Positions 51,471-60,310 of a DNA stretch of 64,000 nt are shown in pieces. Position numbers and translations under genes: made by a program. The stretch comes from Qipengyuania flava (GTDB taxonomy: Bacteria; Pseudomonadota; Alphaproteobacteria; Sphingomonadales; Sphingomonadaceae). Position 1 is the first letter of the stretch, and each line of letters starts with the position of its first letter. Below the pieces are notes generated by a model that searched no databases, was not told the origin of the DNA, and was given only the letters and a program-made list of their open reading frames with translations. Location: assembly GCF_019448255.1 (NCBI RefSeq), contig NZ_CP080410.1, forward strand, positions 2,108,001-2,172,000, in the 5' to 3' direction.

Positions 51471-52681
51471 CAGAAGTCGACCGGGCCGCCGAGTTCCTTG
51501 ACCTGCCAGGGCAGGCCGTGGGCGTTGAGCATGTCCATGAAGGGATCGGGGTCCATTTCTTCCATGTTGAACACGCCGTCGCCTGCCCACTTGCCGGTGA
51601 CCATCATGGCGCTGCCGATCATCGCAGGCACGCCCGTGGTATAGGAAACCGCCTGGTTGCCGGTTTCCTCGTAGGCGGCCTCGTGGCTGCAGATATTGTT
51701 GATGTAGAAGGTCTTCTCACCCGACCCGTCGAGCGCTTCGCCGGTGGCGATAACACCGATGTTGGTGTTGCCCTTGGTCGTCTCGCCCAGCGTTTCGGGC
51801 TTGGGCAGCACGGCGGCGAGGAACTGCAGCGGGATGATGTCCTTGCCCTGGTAGCGGATCGGCTCGATCCCGGTCATGCCGACGTTCTGCAGCACGGTGA
51901 GGTGCTTGATGTACTCATCGCCGAAGGTCATCCAGAAGCGCGCGCGTTCGAGTTCGGGATTGAACTTTGCAAGGCTTTCGAGCTCCTCATGGTACATCAT
52001 GTACATGTTCTTCGGGCCCACGGCCTCGAAGTCGAACTCGACCTTCTTGCCCATCGCCGGGGTTTCGACCCACTCGCCGTCTTCCCAGTGACGCGCGGGC
52101 GCTGTCACTTCGCGGATGTTGATTTCCGGGTTGAAATTGGTCGCAAACGCCTGCCCGTGGTCGCCGCCGTTGCAGTCGAGGATGTCGAGCTGGCGGATGG
52201 TCTTCAGCTTGTGCTTCTTCAGCCACATGGTGAAGACGCTGGTCACGCCCGGATCGAAGCCCGACCCCAGCAGCGCCATCAACCCCGCTTCCTTGAAGCG
52301 GTCGTGATAGGCCCACTGCCACTTGTATTCGAACTTGGCCTCGTCCTTCGGCTCGTAATTGGCGGTGTCGAGGTAGTCGACGCCCGCTTCGAGGCAGGCG
52401 TCCATGATCGGCAGGTCCTGGTAGGGCAGCGCGAGGTTGACGACGAGGCTCGGCTGCACCTTGCGGATGAGGTTGACCATCGCGGGCACTTCTTCGGCGT
52501 CGATCTCGTAAGTCGCAACGCTCTCGCCCGTGCGCTCCTTCACCGAGGCGGCGATCGCCTCGCACTTCGACTTGGTGCGGCTGGCGAGGTGGATGTCGGA
52601 GAAGATGTCGGCGTTCATCGCCATCTTGTGGACGCAGACGGAGCTGACGCCGCCCGCACCGATCACCAGGACTGTCGACAT
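51470..52681 (-). CDS. Carboxynorspermidine synthase (saccharopine dehydrogenase family)
   Basis: Enzyme of 403 residues that condenses aspartate semialdehyde with putrescine or diaminopropane and reduces the product with NADPH. The Rossmann site is VLVIGAGGVSSVCVHKMA. Family wording includes VNLALPYQDLPIMDACLEAG, YLDTANYEPKDEA and LGSGFDPGVTSVFTMW. The last two blocks are characteristic of carboxynorspermidine dehydrogenase rather than saccharopine dehydrogenase proper. It leads a minus-strand run that ends in nspC. The divergent gene is a PLP dehydratase. Confidence 0.9.
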   Translation of the reverse strand: MSTVLVIGAGGVSSVCVHKMAMNADIFSDIHLASRTKSKCEAIAASVKERTGESVATYEIDAEEVPAMVNLIRKVQPSLVVNLALPYQDLPIMDACLEAGVDYLDTANYEPKDEAKFEYKWQWAYHDRFKEAGLMALLGSGFDPGVTSVFTMWLKKHKLKTIRQLDILDCNGGDHGQAFATNFNPEINIREVTAPARHWEDGEWVETPAMGKKVEFDFEAVGPKNMYMMYHEELESLAKFNPELERARFWMTFGDEYIKHLTVLQNVGMTGIEPIRYQGKDIIPLQFLAAVLPKPETLGETTKGNTNIGVIATGEALDGSGEKTFYINNICSHEAAYEETGNQAVSYTTGVPAMIGSAMMVTGKWAGDGVFNMEEMDPDPFMDMLNAHGLPWQVKELGGPVDF

Positions 52682-52748
52682 GGAAATTCCTCTTCGTAAA
52701 AATCGAATCTTGCGAGCGCCCCCTAGCGAAATGCGTTAGGCCCGCCAA

Positions 52749-53708
52749 ATGATCCACACCGATATGCGCAATCCGACCCGCGAAGGGGTTCTCGCCGCTG
52801 CCGATTCCATCGGCCGTATCCTTCCGCCGACGCCGCTCCTCCCGGTCGAGATCGACGGTGTGAACTGCCACGTGAAGGCCGAGAGCCTGCAACCGGTGGG
52901 CGCGTTCAAGATTCGCGGGGGCTGGTGGCGCCTGTCGAACCTGACGGACGAAGAGAAGGCGCGCGGTGTCGTCGCGGTCTCCTCAGGCAACCACGCGCAG
53001 GGCGTTGCCTGGGCCGCACGGCGGCTCGGCATCCGCGCGACCATCGTCATGCCGCGCAACGCGCCCAAGGTGAAGCTGGAGGCGACGCGCGCCCTGGGCG
53101 CAGACATCGTCCTTTACGAACGCCCGGGCGAGGACCGCGACGAGGTGGCTGCCAAGCTGATCGAGGAGAGCGGCGCGGTGCTGGTCCACGCCTTTGGCGA
53201 CCCCTGGGTGATCGAGGGGCAGGGAAGCGCGGGCGTCGAGATCGAAGACCAGCTCGGACGCAGCCCGTCGCGCCTTCTCGCCTGCTGCGGCGGAGGCGGC
53301 CTTGCCGCAGGCCTCGCCCTCGCCTGCCCCGAAGCGGCAATCCACGTGGTCGAGCCGGTCGGCTGGGACATGGTCGGCCAGGCGCTGGAGGCAGGCGAGG
53401 TGGTGCGCGTTGGCGAGGATCCACCCAGCACCATTTGCGACGCGCTGCAGCCCGATGCGACCAAGCCGATCAACCTTTCCGTCCTGTCAGACCGCGCCGA
53501 GCCGGGCGTTGCCGTCACCGACGAAGAGGTTCGCGCCGCGCAACGCTTTGCGTTCGCCAAGCTCAACCTCGTCGTCGAACCGGGCGGCGCGGCGGCGCTG
53601 GCAGCGGCGCTCGCAGGCAAGGTCGAGCTCGACGAGGACACGGTGATCCTCATCACCGGCGGCAACACCGATGCCGCAAGCTTTGCCGCGACGCTGGCAG
53701 GCGCCTAG
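52749..53708 (+). CDS. Threonine/serine dehydratase-like PLP enzyme
   Basis: Fold-type II PLP enzyme of 319 residues. The Schiff-base Lys is in QPVGAFKIRGGWW near residue 55. SSGNHAQGVAWAAR is the substrate-binding loop, and CCGGGGLAAGLALA the phosphate-binding glycine loop. This suits threonine or serine dehydratase or a related 3-hydroxyamino-acid lyase or racemase. It lacks a C-terminal ACT domain, so it is the short, non-biosynthetic type. It is divergent from carboxynorspermidine synthase. Confidence 0.85.
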   Translation: MIHTDMRNPTREGVLAAADSIGRILPPTPLLPVEIDGVNCHVKAESLQPVGAFKIRGGWWRLSNLTDEEKARGVVAVSSGNHAQGVAWAARRLGIRATIVMPRNAPKVKLEATRALGADIVLYERPGEDRDEVAAKLIEESGAVLVHAFGDPWVIEGQGSAGVEIEDQLGRSPSRLLACCGGGGLAAGLALACPEAAIHVVEPVGWDMVGQALEAGEVVRVGEDPPSTICDALQPDATKPINLSVLSDRAEPGVAVTDEEVRAAQRFAFAKLNLVVEPGGAAALAAALAGKVELDEDTVILITGGNTDAASFAATLAGA

Positions 53709-53775
53709 GATCGTTTGACAATCCCTCGGGCACACAGCAGTTTGCCAGCAAGGGTCGAGGAGGGAGAATACAACA

Positions 53776-54228
53776 ATGCTAGCCCAGATGCTTGCACCGG
53801 CAGCGGTGCTCGTCGCGTGGTCGCTCGTCATGCTGTTCTGGACCGCGTTCACGCGGTTCCCGGCCATGGCGAAGAGCGGCATGGACCTCAAGAACGCCAA
53901 GCCCGGTGGGCGCGGCCAGGACCTTGAAGGGGTGATCCCGGACAAGGTGAACTGGAAGTCGCACAATTACGCCCACCTGATGGAACAGCCGACGATTTTC
54001 TACGCGGCGGTGGTCATCATCGCCCTGATGGGTCCCAGCGCAACCGATGCGCTGGCGGCCTGGATTTATGTCGGCATCCGCATCGTCCACTCGCTCTGGC
54101 AAGCCCTCGTCAACGTGGTCGGCGTGCGTTTCGCGCTGTTCGTCCTCTCGACGCTGGCGCTTGTCTACCTTGCCTATCGCGCGGTCGCGCTGACCGTGTT
54201 CCACGATCCCGGCCTAGCACCGGCCTGA
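53776..54228 (+). CDS. MAPEG family membrane protein (copy 1)
   Basis: Membrane protein of 150 residues with four helices in the MAPEG family, which includes microsomal glutathione transferases. Family wording is KVNWKSHNYAHLMEQPTIFYA and WIYVGIRIVHSLWQAL, with Arg and Asn positions typical of the glutathione site. A second MAPEG gene follows 13 bases later and is clearly a paralogue. The role could be lipid-peroxide or hydrophobic-electrophile detoxification. Confidence 0.87.
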   Translation: MLAQMLAPAAVLVAWSLVMLFWTAFTRFPAMAKSGMDLKNAKPGGRGQDLEGVIPDKVNWKSHNYAHLMEQPTIFYAAVVIIALMGPSATDALAAWIYVGIRIVHSLWQALVNVVGVRFALFVLSTLALVYLAYRAVALTVFHDPGLAPA

Positions 54229-54241
54229 CGGAGATTTCCTG

Positions 54242-54676
54242 ATGATAGAGTCGCAAATCCTGCAGCCGGTCGTCGCGCTGCTTGCCTGGACCATGGTCAT
54301 GTGGCTGTGGATGTACGCCGTGCGTATCCCGGCGATGAGCAAGGCCGGTATCGAGCCGAACGACGCCCGCCAGACGGGCAAGCTCGACGAGGCGCTGCCC
54401 CCGGAAGCGCAGTGGAAAGCCCATAATTACAACCACCTGCACGAAGCGCCGACCGTGTTCTACGCGGTGGCGCTTGTGCTGGCGATGGTCGGGTATGGCG
54501 ACGGGATGAACGCCCTGATCGCGTGGATCTACGTGGGACTGCGCGTCATTCACTCGCTGGTCCAGGCGACCGCGAATGTCGTGATGGTGCGCTTCGTGCT
54601 TTACGCGCTGTCGAGCGTGGCGCTGATGGTGCTGATCTTCCACGCCGCCATCGTGGTGTTCGACATCCACCTCTAG
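54242..54676 (+). CDS. MAPEG family membrane protein (copy 2)
   Basis: Membrane protein of 144 residues, four helices, paralogous to the upstream gene: QWKAHNYNHLHEAPTVFYA and WIYVGLRVIHSLVQAT line up with the same blocks. The two may form a heterotrimer or have diverged in substrate. The strong hairpin at 54701 ends the transcript. Confidence 0.87.
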   Translation: MIESQILQPVVALLAWTMVMWLWMYAVRIPAMSKAGIEPNDARQTGKLDEALPPEAQWKAHNYNHLHEAPTVFYAVALVLAMVGYGDGMNALIAWIYVGLRVIHSLVQATANVVMVRFVLYALSSVALMVLIFHAAIVVFDIHL

Positions 54677-54700
54677 GACATCCACCTGTGACTAAGAAAA

Positions 54701-54739
54701 GGCCGGCCTCGCTTGGTGCGGGGCCGGCCATTCTTTTCT
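54701..54739. terminator. Bidirectional terminator between MAPEG and trxB
   Basis: A 12-base stem (54701-54712 with 54718-54729, one G-U pair, loop TTGGT) has A-rich sequence before it and TTCTTTTCTT after it. It serves both the MAPEG genes and the convergent trxB. Confidence 0.88.
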
Positions 54740-54751
54740 TCTAGCGAGAGC

Positions 54752-55735
54752 TTACTCCGCCGCTTCGGCCTCGTGCACATGGCCATCGGCGTCCATTTCC
54801 AGACCAGCAATGAAGCGCTCCGCGTCGAGCGCGGCCATGCAGCCCATGCCCGCCGCCGTCACGGCCTGGCGGTAGACGTGATCCGTCACGTCTCCGGCCG
54901 CGAACACGCCCGGCACATCGGTCTTGGGTGAACCCGCTTCGGTGAGCAGGTACCCGCTCTCGTCCATCGGCAGCTTGCCCTTGAACAGCTCGGTCGCAGG
55001 CGCGTGGCCGATGGCGACGAAGGCGCCGTCGACTTCCAGCGTGCTCGCATCGCCGGTCTGCGTGTCGCGCAGGTTGAGGTGGTGCAGCGCGCCATTGTCG
55101 CCAGCCTCGAAGCTGTCGACCGTCTTGTTCCAGATCACCGTGATCTTCGGGTGGTTGAGCAAGCGTTCCTGCAGGATCTTTTCCGCGCGCAGTTCGTCGC
55201 GGCGGTGGATCAGCGTCACATCGTCCGAATGGTTGGTGAGGTAGAGCGCTTCCTCGACCGCAGTGTTGCCGCCGCCGATCACGGCAACCTTCTTGCCGCG
55301 GTAGAAGAACCCGTCGCAGGTGGCGCAGGCCGAAACGCCCTTGCCGCCCAGCTCCTGCTCGCCCGGAACGCCAAGCCATTTCGCCTGCGCGCCGGTGGCA
55401 ATCACGAGGACGTCTGCGATATACTCGTCGCCGCTGTCGCCGACCGCCTTGAAGGGCGAGCCGTTAGAGACGTCGACATCGACGATCGTGTCCCACATCA
55501 TCCGCGTGCCGACATGTTCGGCCTGCTTCTGCATCTGCTCCATCAGCCAGGGACCCTGGATGACGTCGGCAAAGCCGGGGTAGTTCTCGACATCGGTGGT
55601 GATGGTCAGCTGGCCGCCGGGCTGGAGGCCCTGGACCACGATCGGCTCCATCATCGCGCGCGCGCCGTAGATGGCGGCGGAGTAGCCCGCCGGGCCCGAG
55701 CCGATGATGAGCATCTTGGTGCGATGGGTAGCCAT
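54752..55735 (-). CDS. trxB: Thioredoxin-disulfide reductase
   Basis: FAD/NADPH enzyme of 327 residues reducing thioredoxin. FAD binds at IIGSGPAGYSAAIYGARA. The redox pair is Cys137/Cys140 in SACATCDGFF. NADPH binds at VIGGGNTAVEEALYL, and the HRRDELRAEK segment follows. FAAGDVTDHVYRQAVTAAG is the C-terminal FAD block. Length is normal for the low-molecular-weight type. Confidence 0.94.
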   Translation of the reverse strand: MATHRTKMLIIGSGPAGYSAAIYGARAMMEPIVVQGLQPGGQLTITTDVENYPGFADVIQGPWLMEQMQKQAEHVGTRMMWDTIVDVDVSNGSPFKAVGDSGDEYIADVLVIATGAQAKWLGVPGEQELGGKGVSACATCDGFFYRGKKVAVIGGGNTAVEEALYLTNHSDDVTLIHRRDELRAEKILQERLLNHPKITVIWNKTVDSFEAGDNGALHHLNLRDTQTGDASTLEVDGAFVAIGHAPATELFKGKLPMDESGYLLTEAGSPKTDVPGVFAAGDVTDHVYRQAVTAAGMGCMAALDAERFIAGLEMDADGHVHEAEAAE

Positions 55736-55797
55736 GTCGTAAATTCCGTCAGTCTGAATGCGTGTTGCCCGCTATATGGGAAGCGTGGGGCGCTGAG

Positions 55798-56607
55798 TCA
55801 CGCCACGAAGCGTGCAATCAATGCATCTCGCAGCGCGTCATCCACACCTATCGCCTTTTCCAGATAGCCGTCGAAGCTGCCGTGTCGCTCGCTCGCGATC
55901 TCGAGATAGCGGTCGAGATACTCCTCGCGCACGCCGAGCAGGTCCTTCGCCGCGCCTTCGTCGAGCTTGCGCCCAAGCCGCGCCTCGATGCCGGGCAGCG
56001 ACTGGCGGGCAAGGATATCGAAGGTCGGGCTTTCGTTGGTGCGCAGGAACTCGCGGCGCTGGTCGTCTTCGGACACGCCGAGGATGTGGAGCAGCATGGT
56101 CGCCGCAACGCCCGTGCGGTCCTTGCCGGCGTAGCAATGGACGAGGCTCGCCCCTTCGCGTTCGACCAGGATGTTGAGATAGCGACCGAACATGTCGATC
56201 ATCGCCGGGTTGTCGGGCATGCGGGTGTAGACCGCCAGCATGCGTTCGCGCGCGAAGTCGCTCGCGGTCATCTCGGGATCGATATCCATGTGCGGGGGGC
56301 TGCTGGTGGTCTCGCCCTCGTAGAACACGACCTCGCCATCGAAGCCCTGCACCCGGCGGCAGGGGTTGGCCGAACGCTCGCTCTCTCCGCGCAGGTCGAT
56401 CACCGTGTGGATGCCGAGCGGCGCAATGGCAGCAAGGTCCTCGTCGGTCGCCTCGACATGATGGCCCGAGCGGTAGAGCAGGCCGGTCTTCACCGTGCCG
56501 CCCCCGCGCGTTTTCCAGCCGCCGTAGTCGCGGAAATTGTGGATGCCCTGGGTTTCGAGGAATGGATCGCGAATCATGCGCGCGACGGTGGCAGCGCGGC
56601 GGGACAT
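55798..56607 (-). CDS. Tyrosine-protein phosphatase
   Basis: Cysteine phosphatase of 269 residues. The signature HCX5R is HCYAGKDRTG with Cys158. NFRDYGGWKT near residue 24 and LYRSGHHVEATDEDL are typical of the bacterial lipid- or protein-tyrosine-phosphatase group (PTP/LipA-like). It could act on phosphotyrosine or phosphoinositides; substrate unknown. The ATG at 56607 is preferred because GGAGAATT precedes it. It is divergent from the response regulator at 56686. Confidence 0.85.
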   Translation of the reverse strand: MSRRAATVARMIRDPFLETQGIHNFRDYGGWKTRGGGTVKTGLLYRSGHHVEATDEDLAAIAPLGIHTVIDLRGESERSANPCRRVQGFDGEVVFYEGETTSSPPHMDIDPEMTASDFARERMLAVYTRMPDNPAMIDMFGRYLNILVEREGASLVHCYAGKDRTGVAATMLLHILGVSEDDQRREFLRTNESPTFDILARQSLPGIEARLGRKLDEGAAKDLLGVREEYLDRYLEIASERHGSFDGYLEKAIGVDDALRDALIARFVA

Positions 56608-56685
56608 GCGCAATTCTCCGTAGTCATCCGGATACCGGGCGGCCAAGCCTTGCGCCTATGCGGGCGGCGCAAGGAGATCGATTGT

Positions 56686-57141
56686 ATGGCCCATGTCCTG
56701 ATAGTGGATGACGATGAGATTGTTGCCGAAATCGCCGCCGGTGCGCTGATCGACGCCGGGCACGCCTGCGGCTGGGTGACGAGCGGCGAAGAAGCGCTCT
56801 CGCTGCTCAAATGGCGGCGGCCCGATCTCCTGCTCCTCGACCAGGACATGCCCGGCATGACCGGCGGCCAGGTGCTGCGCGCGCTGCGCAGTTCGGAGCG
56901 CAATTACGATCTTCCGGTGATCATGTTCACCGGCATTACCGGGGCCGAAGACGAGGCGGCGGCGCTGTACAACGGCGCGCAGGATTATTTGCGCAAGCCC
57001 TTCGATCCCAAGTTCCTGCTGCACAAGGTCAAGCTGGTGCTCGCCGCGCGGGCCGAACGGCCGCAACACCGCGACCTGCGCGATGTCCTGCGCGACAATT
57101 CCGGCTGGGGCGATGTGCCGCACCGACAGCGCGCGCTCTAG
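56686..57141 (+). CDS. Stand-alone response regulator receiver
   Basis: Single-domain CheY-like protein of 151 residues. The acidic pocket is VDDDEI near residues 7-12, the phosphoacceptor is Asp52 in LLLLDQDMPG, and the conserved Lys lies in LRKPFDPKF. About 25 extra C-terminal residues have no recognised domain, so output is likely protein-protein. A ribosome site AAGGAG precedes the ATG. No histidine kinase is adjacent. The stop overlaps the convergent otsA stop by four bases. Confidence 0.87.
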   Translation: MAHVLIVDDDEIVAEIAAGALIDAGHACGWVTSGEEALSLLKWRRPDLLLLDQDMPGMTGGQVLRALRSSERNYDLPVIMFTGITGAEDEAAALYNGAQDYLRKPFDPKFLLHKVKLVLAARAERPQHRDLRDVLRDNSGWGDVPHRQRAL

Positions 57142-58529
57142 GCCACGCCGAGGTCCTTGAGAAAGCCTCTCGTCCAGTCCTGCACATTGTCGTCGCGCAC
57201 GGTGGCGATCATCTTTTGATAGCGCGCCTTGCGCTCTTCCAGCGGCATGTCGAGCGCGGTGCGGATCGCATGGGCGATATCGTCCGGGCTGTGCGGATTG
57301 ACCAGCACCGCATCTTCGAGCTGCGCGGCAGCGCCGGCAAAGCGCGAGAGGATGAGAACGCCCGGGTCTTCCGGGTCCTGCGCCGCGACATATTCCTTGG
57401 CCACCAGGTTCATCCCGTCGCGCAGGGGCGTGACGAGGCCGATCTTGGAGGCGCGGAAGAACCCGTAGAGCTCGCCGTGGCTGTATCCGCGGTTCACATA
57501 ACGGATCGGCACCAGGTCGACTTCGCTGCGCGCGCCGTTGATCTGGCCGCACTTCTGTTCAAGCTCGGCGCGGATCTTCTGGTAGCTGTCGACATCCTCG
57601 CGGCTTGGCGGGGCGATCTGCACGAAGACAAGGTCGCGCACGCGTTCCTCGTTCTGGTCGAAGAAGCGCCCGATCCCGTCGATGCGTTCGGGAAGCCCCT
57701 TGGAATAATCGAGCCGGTCCACGCCGATCATAGCCGTACGGCCGCGGGTCGAGGCTACGAGCCGCTGCTCCGCCTTCCAGGCCTCCTTGGTATCGCCGAG
57801 CGCGGAGAAATGATCCCAGTCGATGCCGATGGGATAGGCCCGCGCGATGGTGGTGTGACCTTCGAAGGTGATCGTGCCCTTGGCCTTGTCGACCACCGCG
57901 CCGAACTCGTTCTCGCAATAGTGCAGGAAGCTGTCGAGCCACTCCTCGGTCTGGAAGCCGACCACGTCATAGGCCAGCAGCGTGCGCACCAGCCGTTCGT
58001 GATAGGGCAGCGAGACGAACAGGCGCGTGGGCGGCCAGGGTATGTGGAGGAAGAACCCGATCTTGTTCTTGAGCCCGCGCGCGCGCAGCCGCTCGCCCAG
58101 CGGGATCAGGTGGTAATCGTGCACCCACACCACGTCGTCGGGCTCGATCAGCGGAGCGGAAAGCTCGGCAAAACGTTCGTTGACGCGCTCATAGCCCTTT
58201 CCCGTCTCGCGCTCATATTGCGCGAGGTCGAGGCGGTAGTGGAACAGCGGCCACAGCGTCGAATTGGCGTAGCCGTTGTAATATTCCTCGATGTCGCGTT
58301 CCGACAGGTCGATCGTCGCGGTGGTCACGCCGTCGCTCGTCTGCGTGTCGATATTCCCGGTGCGCCCGCTTTCGCTTTGCTGGCCCGACCAGCCGAACCA
58401 CAAGCCCTTGCGCGATTTGAGCGCTGCGTGAAGCGCCCCGGCAAGGCCGCCCTGCGCTCCGGCGGCGCCGCGCGCCTTGGGCACCGCGACGCGGTTGGAA
58501 ATGACGACAAGACGGGATGGATCGGTCAG
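57138..58529 (-). CDS. otsA: Trehalose-6-phosphate synthase (apparent CTG start)
   Basis: GT20 enzyme of 463 residues joining UDP-glucose and glucose 6-phosphate. VVISNRVAVPK carries the N-terminal Arg that binds glucose 6-phosphate. WVHDYHLIPL, VDRLDYSKGLPER and PLRDGMNLVAKEYVAAQ are diagnostic. The first ATG/GTG in frame (GTG at 58484) would delete that N-terminal motif. An in-frame TGA lies just upstream, leaving CTG at 58529 as the only start that keeps it. That CTG overlaps the GH15 stop as CTGA. It is the last gene of otsB-GH15-otsA. Confidence 0.9.
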   Translation of the reverse strand: MTDPSRLVVISNRVAVPKARGAAGAQGGLAGALHAALKSRKGLWFGWSGQQSESGRTGNIDTQTSDGVTTATIDLSERDIEEYYNGYANSTLWPLFHYRLDLAQYERETGKGYERVNERFAELSAPLIEPDDVVWVHDYHLIPLGERLRARGLKNKIGFFLHIPWPPTRLFVSLPYHERLVRTLLAYDVVGFQTEEWLDSFLHYCENEFGAVVDKAKGTITFEGHTTIARAYPIGIDWDHFSALGDTKEAWKAEQRLVASTRGRTAMIGVDRLDYSKGLPERIDGIGRFFDQNEERVRDLVFVQIAPPSREDVDSYQKIRAELEQKCGQINGARSEVDLVPIRYVNRGYSHGELYGFFRASKIGLVTPLRDGMNLVAKEYVAAQDPEDPGVLILSRFAGAAAQLEDAVLVNPHSPDDIAHAIRTALDMPLEERKARYQKMIATVRDDNVQDWTRGFLKDLGVA

Positions 58530-60310
58530 CGCACTTCACTCCACGGTTTGCTCAACAGCCCGGCGCAGTTGATTATACCGACCAGCGAGTAGGTCTGCGG
58601 GAAGTTCCCCCACAGCTCGTCGGTTTCGTAATCGAGATCTTCGCTGAGCAGGCCGGAGCGCGTGGTGTGGCTTAGCATGGAACAGAAGATATCGCGCGCT
58701 TCCTCCTTGCGACCGACCAGGGTGAGCGCCTCGATCAGCCAGAAGGTGCACACATTGAACGCGGTTTCGGGCGCGCCGAAATCATCCTCGGCGGCATAGC
58801 GCAGCATGTGATTGCCGCGCCGCAAATCGCGCTCGACCGCGGCAAAGGTCTTCACGAAGCGCGCGTCATCGGGCTTGAGGAAGCGCAGCTCGACCATCTG
58901 CAACAGGCTCGCGTCGAGGTAGTTGCTTTCGAAGCTGGCGCCGTAGTGTTCGCCCTCCTCGTCCCAGGCCTCGCTTTCGATCTTGGCGCGGATCGCCTCG
59001 GCGCGCTTGGTCCAGAAGGTCACCCGGTCGCCCTTGCCCAGCCGCGCGGCGACATTGGCCAGCCGGTCGCAGGCCGCCCAGCACATGACGGCGGAATAGG
59101 TGTGCACTTCCTGCCGCGTGCGGAATTCCCACAGGCCCGCATCGGGCTTGTCGTGCTTGGCCCAGGCGGCTTCGCCAACCTCCTCGAGATGCGCAAAATC
59201 GCGCTCGTCCGCCATGCGCAGCAGGCGCGTGTCGAAGAAAGCCTGCGCCGTCGGCATGACGATCTGGCCGTAGCAATCGTATTGCACCTGCTTGTAGGCC
59301 GCGTTGCCCACCCGTACCGGGCCCATGCCGCGATAGCCGGCAAGGTTCTCAGCCTCGAACTCGTGCAATTCGTCCGCGCCCATGACCGAATAGAGCGGCT
59401 GGATCTGCCCGCCGCGCGCCTGGTCGACGATATTGCGCAGATAGGCGAGGTACTTTTCCAGCACGTCGAGCGCGCCGAGCCGGTTCAGCGCCTGCACCGT
59501 GTAATAGCTGTCGCGGATCCAGCAGTAGCGGTAATCCCAATTGCGCTGCGTGTTGGCGGCTTCCGGGATCGATGTGGTGAGCGCGGCGACGATCGCGCCG
59601 GTTTCCTCGTGCTGGCACAACTTCAGCGCAATGGCCGCGCGAATGACCTCTTCCTGCCATTCGAGCGGGATGTGCAGCCCGCGCACCCAGTGCTGCCAGT
59701 AACGCGCCGTCATCGCTTCCATGCGACGCGCTTCACTGCGGATGTTGCCGACGAAAGGCTCGTCGGGGCCGAGGAAGAAGTGCTGGTCGCTTTCGACCCG
59801 GTAGCTGCGCCCTTCGAGGACATAGCCCACCGGCGCATCGGTCGACAGGCGCAGCGCCTGCGGTCCGATCAGGTAACGGATATGGTTGGTGCCGTTGGTG
59901 GTCTCGGCAAGCGCGGCGCCGTAATCCTTCATCGGCGCCAGCACCACGCGCATGCGCGGCGCACCGGCGACGGGGCGCACGATGCGCGTGTAGGCGACCG
60001 GGCGGTACATCCGGCCCGAGCGTTCGAAACGCGGCGCGAAATCGTGGATCTCTACCGCGCTGCCGTCCTCGCTTTCCAGCCGGGTGACGAGGATCGCGGT
60101 GTTGCGCTCGTAACGCTGCGATGTGCGGGTCTGCCCTTCCAGCTCGAAGCGCCAGATGCCCCGGTCGCGCTCGCTGCCGTTGAGGAGCGAACAGAACACC
60201 GGATCGCCATCGACACGCGGCACGCAGCCCCACACGAAAGCGCCCGCGGTGTCGACCAGAGCGCTGACCTGGCAATTGCCGATGGGAGAAAGTTCAAGAT
60301 CCGCCTGCAT
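58526..60310 (-). CDS. GH15 family glycoside hydrolase (trehalase/glucoamylase-like)
   Basis: Protein of 594 residues in the GH15 family. The N-terminal beta domain begins ELSPIGNCQVSALVD, and the alpha/alpha-barrel contains NTQRNWDYRYCWIRDSYY, QIQPLYSVMG and DLDYETDELWGNFPQTYSLVG, which carry the family's acidic catalytic residues. Bacterial GH15 enzymes of this type include glucoamylases and trehalases. Its place between otsB and otsA favours trehalase or related turnover of trehalose. The ATG at 60310 overlaps the otsB stop (TGATG) and follows GGAG; earlier Met codons lie inside otsB. Confidence 0.88.
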   Translation of the reverse strand: MQADLELSPIGNCQVSALVDTAGAFVWGCVPRVDGDPVFCSLLNGSERDRGIWRFELEGQTRTSQRYERNTAILVTRLESEDGSAVEIHDFAPRFERSGRMYRPVAYTRIVRPVAGAPRMRVVLAPMKDYGAALAETTNGTNHIRYLIGPQALRLSTDAPVGYVLEGRSYRVESDQHFFLGPDEPFVGNIRSEARRMEAMTARYWQHWVRGLHIPLEWQEEVIRAAIALKLCQHEETGAIVAALTTSIPEAANTQRNWDYRYCWIRDSYYTVQALNRLGALDVLEKYLAYLRNIVDQARGGQIQPLYSVMGADELHEFEAENLAGYRGMGPVRVGNAAYKQVQYDCYGQIVMPTAQAFFDTRLLRMADERDFAHLEEVGEAAWAKHDKPDAGLWEFRTRQEVHTYSAVMCWAACDRLANVAARLGKGDRVTFWTKRAEAIRAKIESEAWDEEGEHYGASFESNYLDASLLQMVELRFLKPDDARFVKTFAAVERDLRRGNHMLRYAAEDDFGAPETAFNVCTFWLIEALTLVGRKEEARDIFCSMLSHTTRSGLLSEDLDYETDELWGNFPQTYSLVGIINCAGLLSKPWSEVR

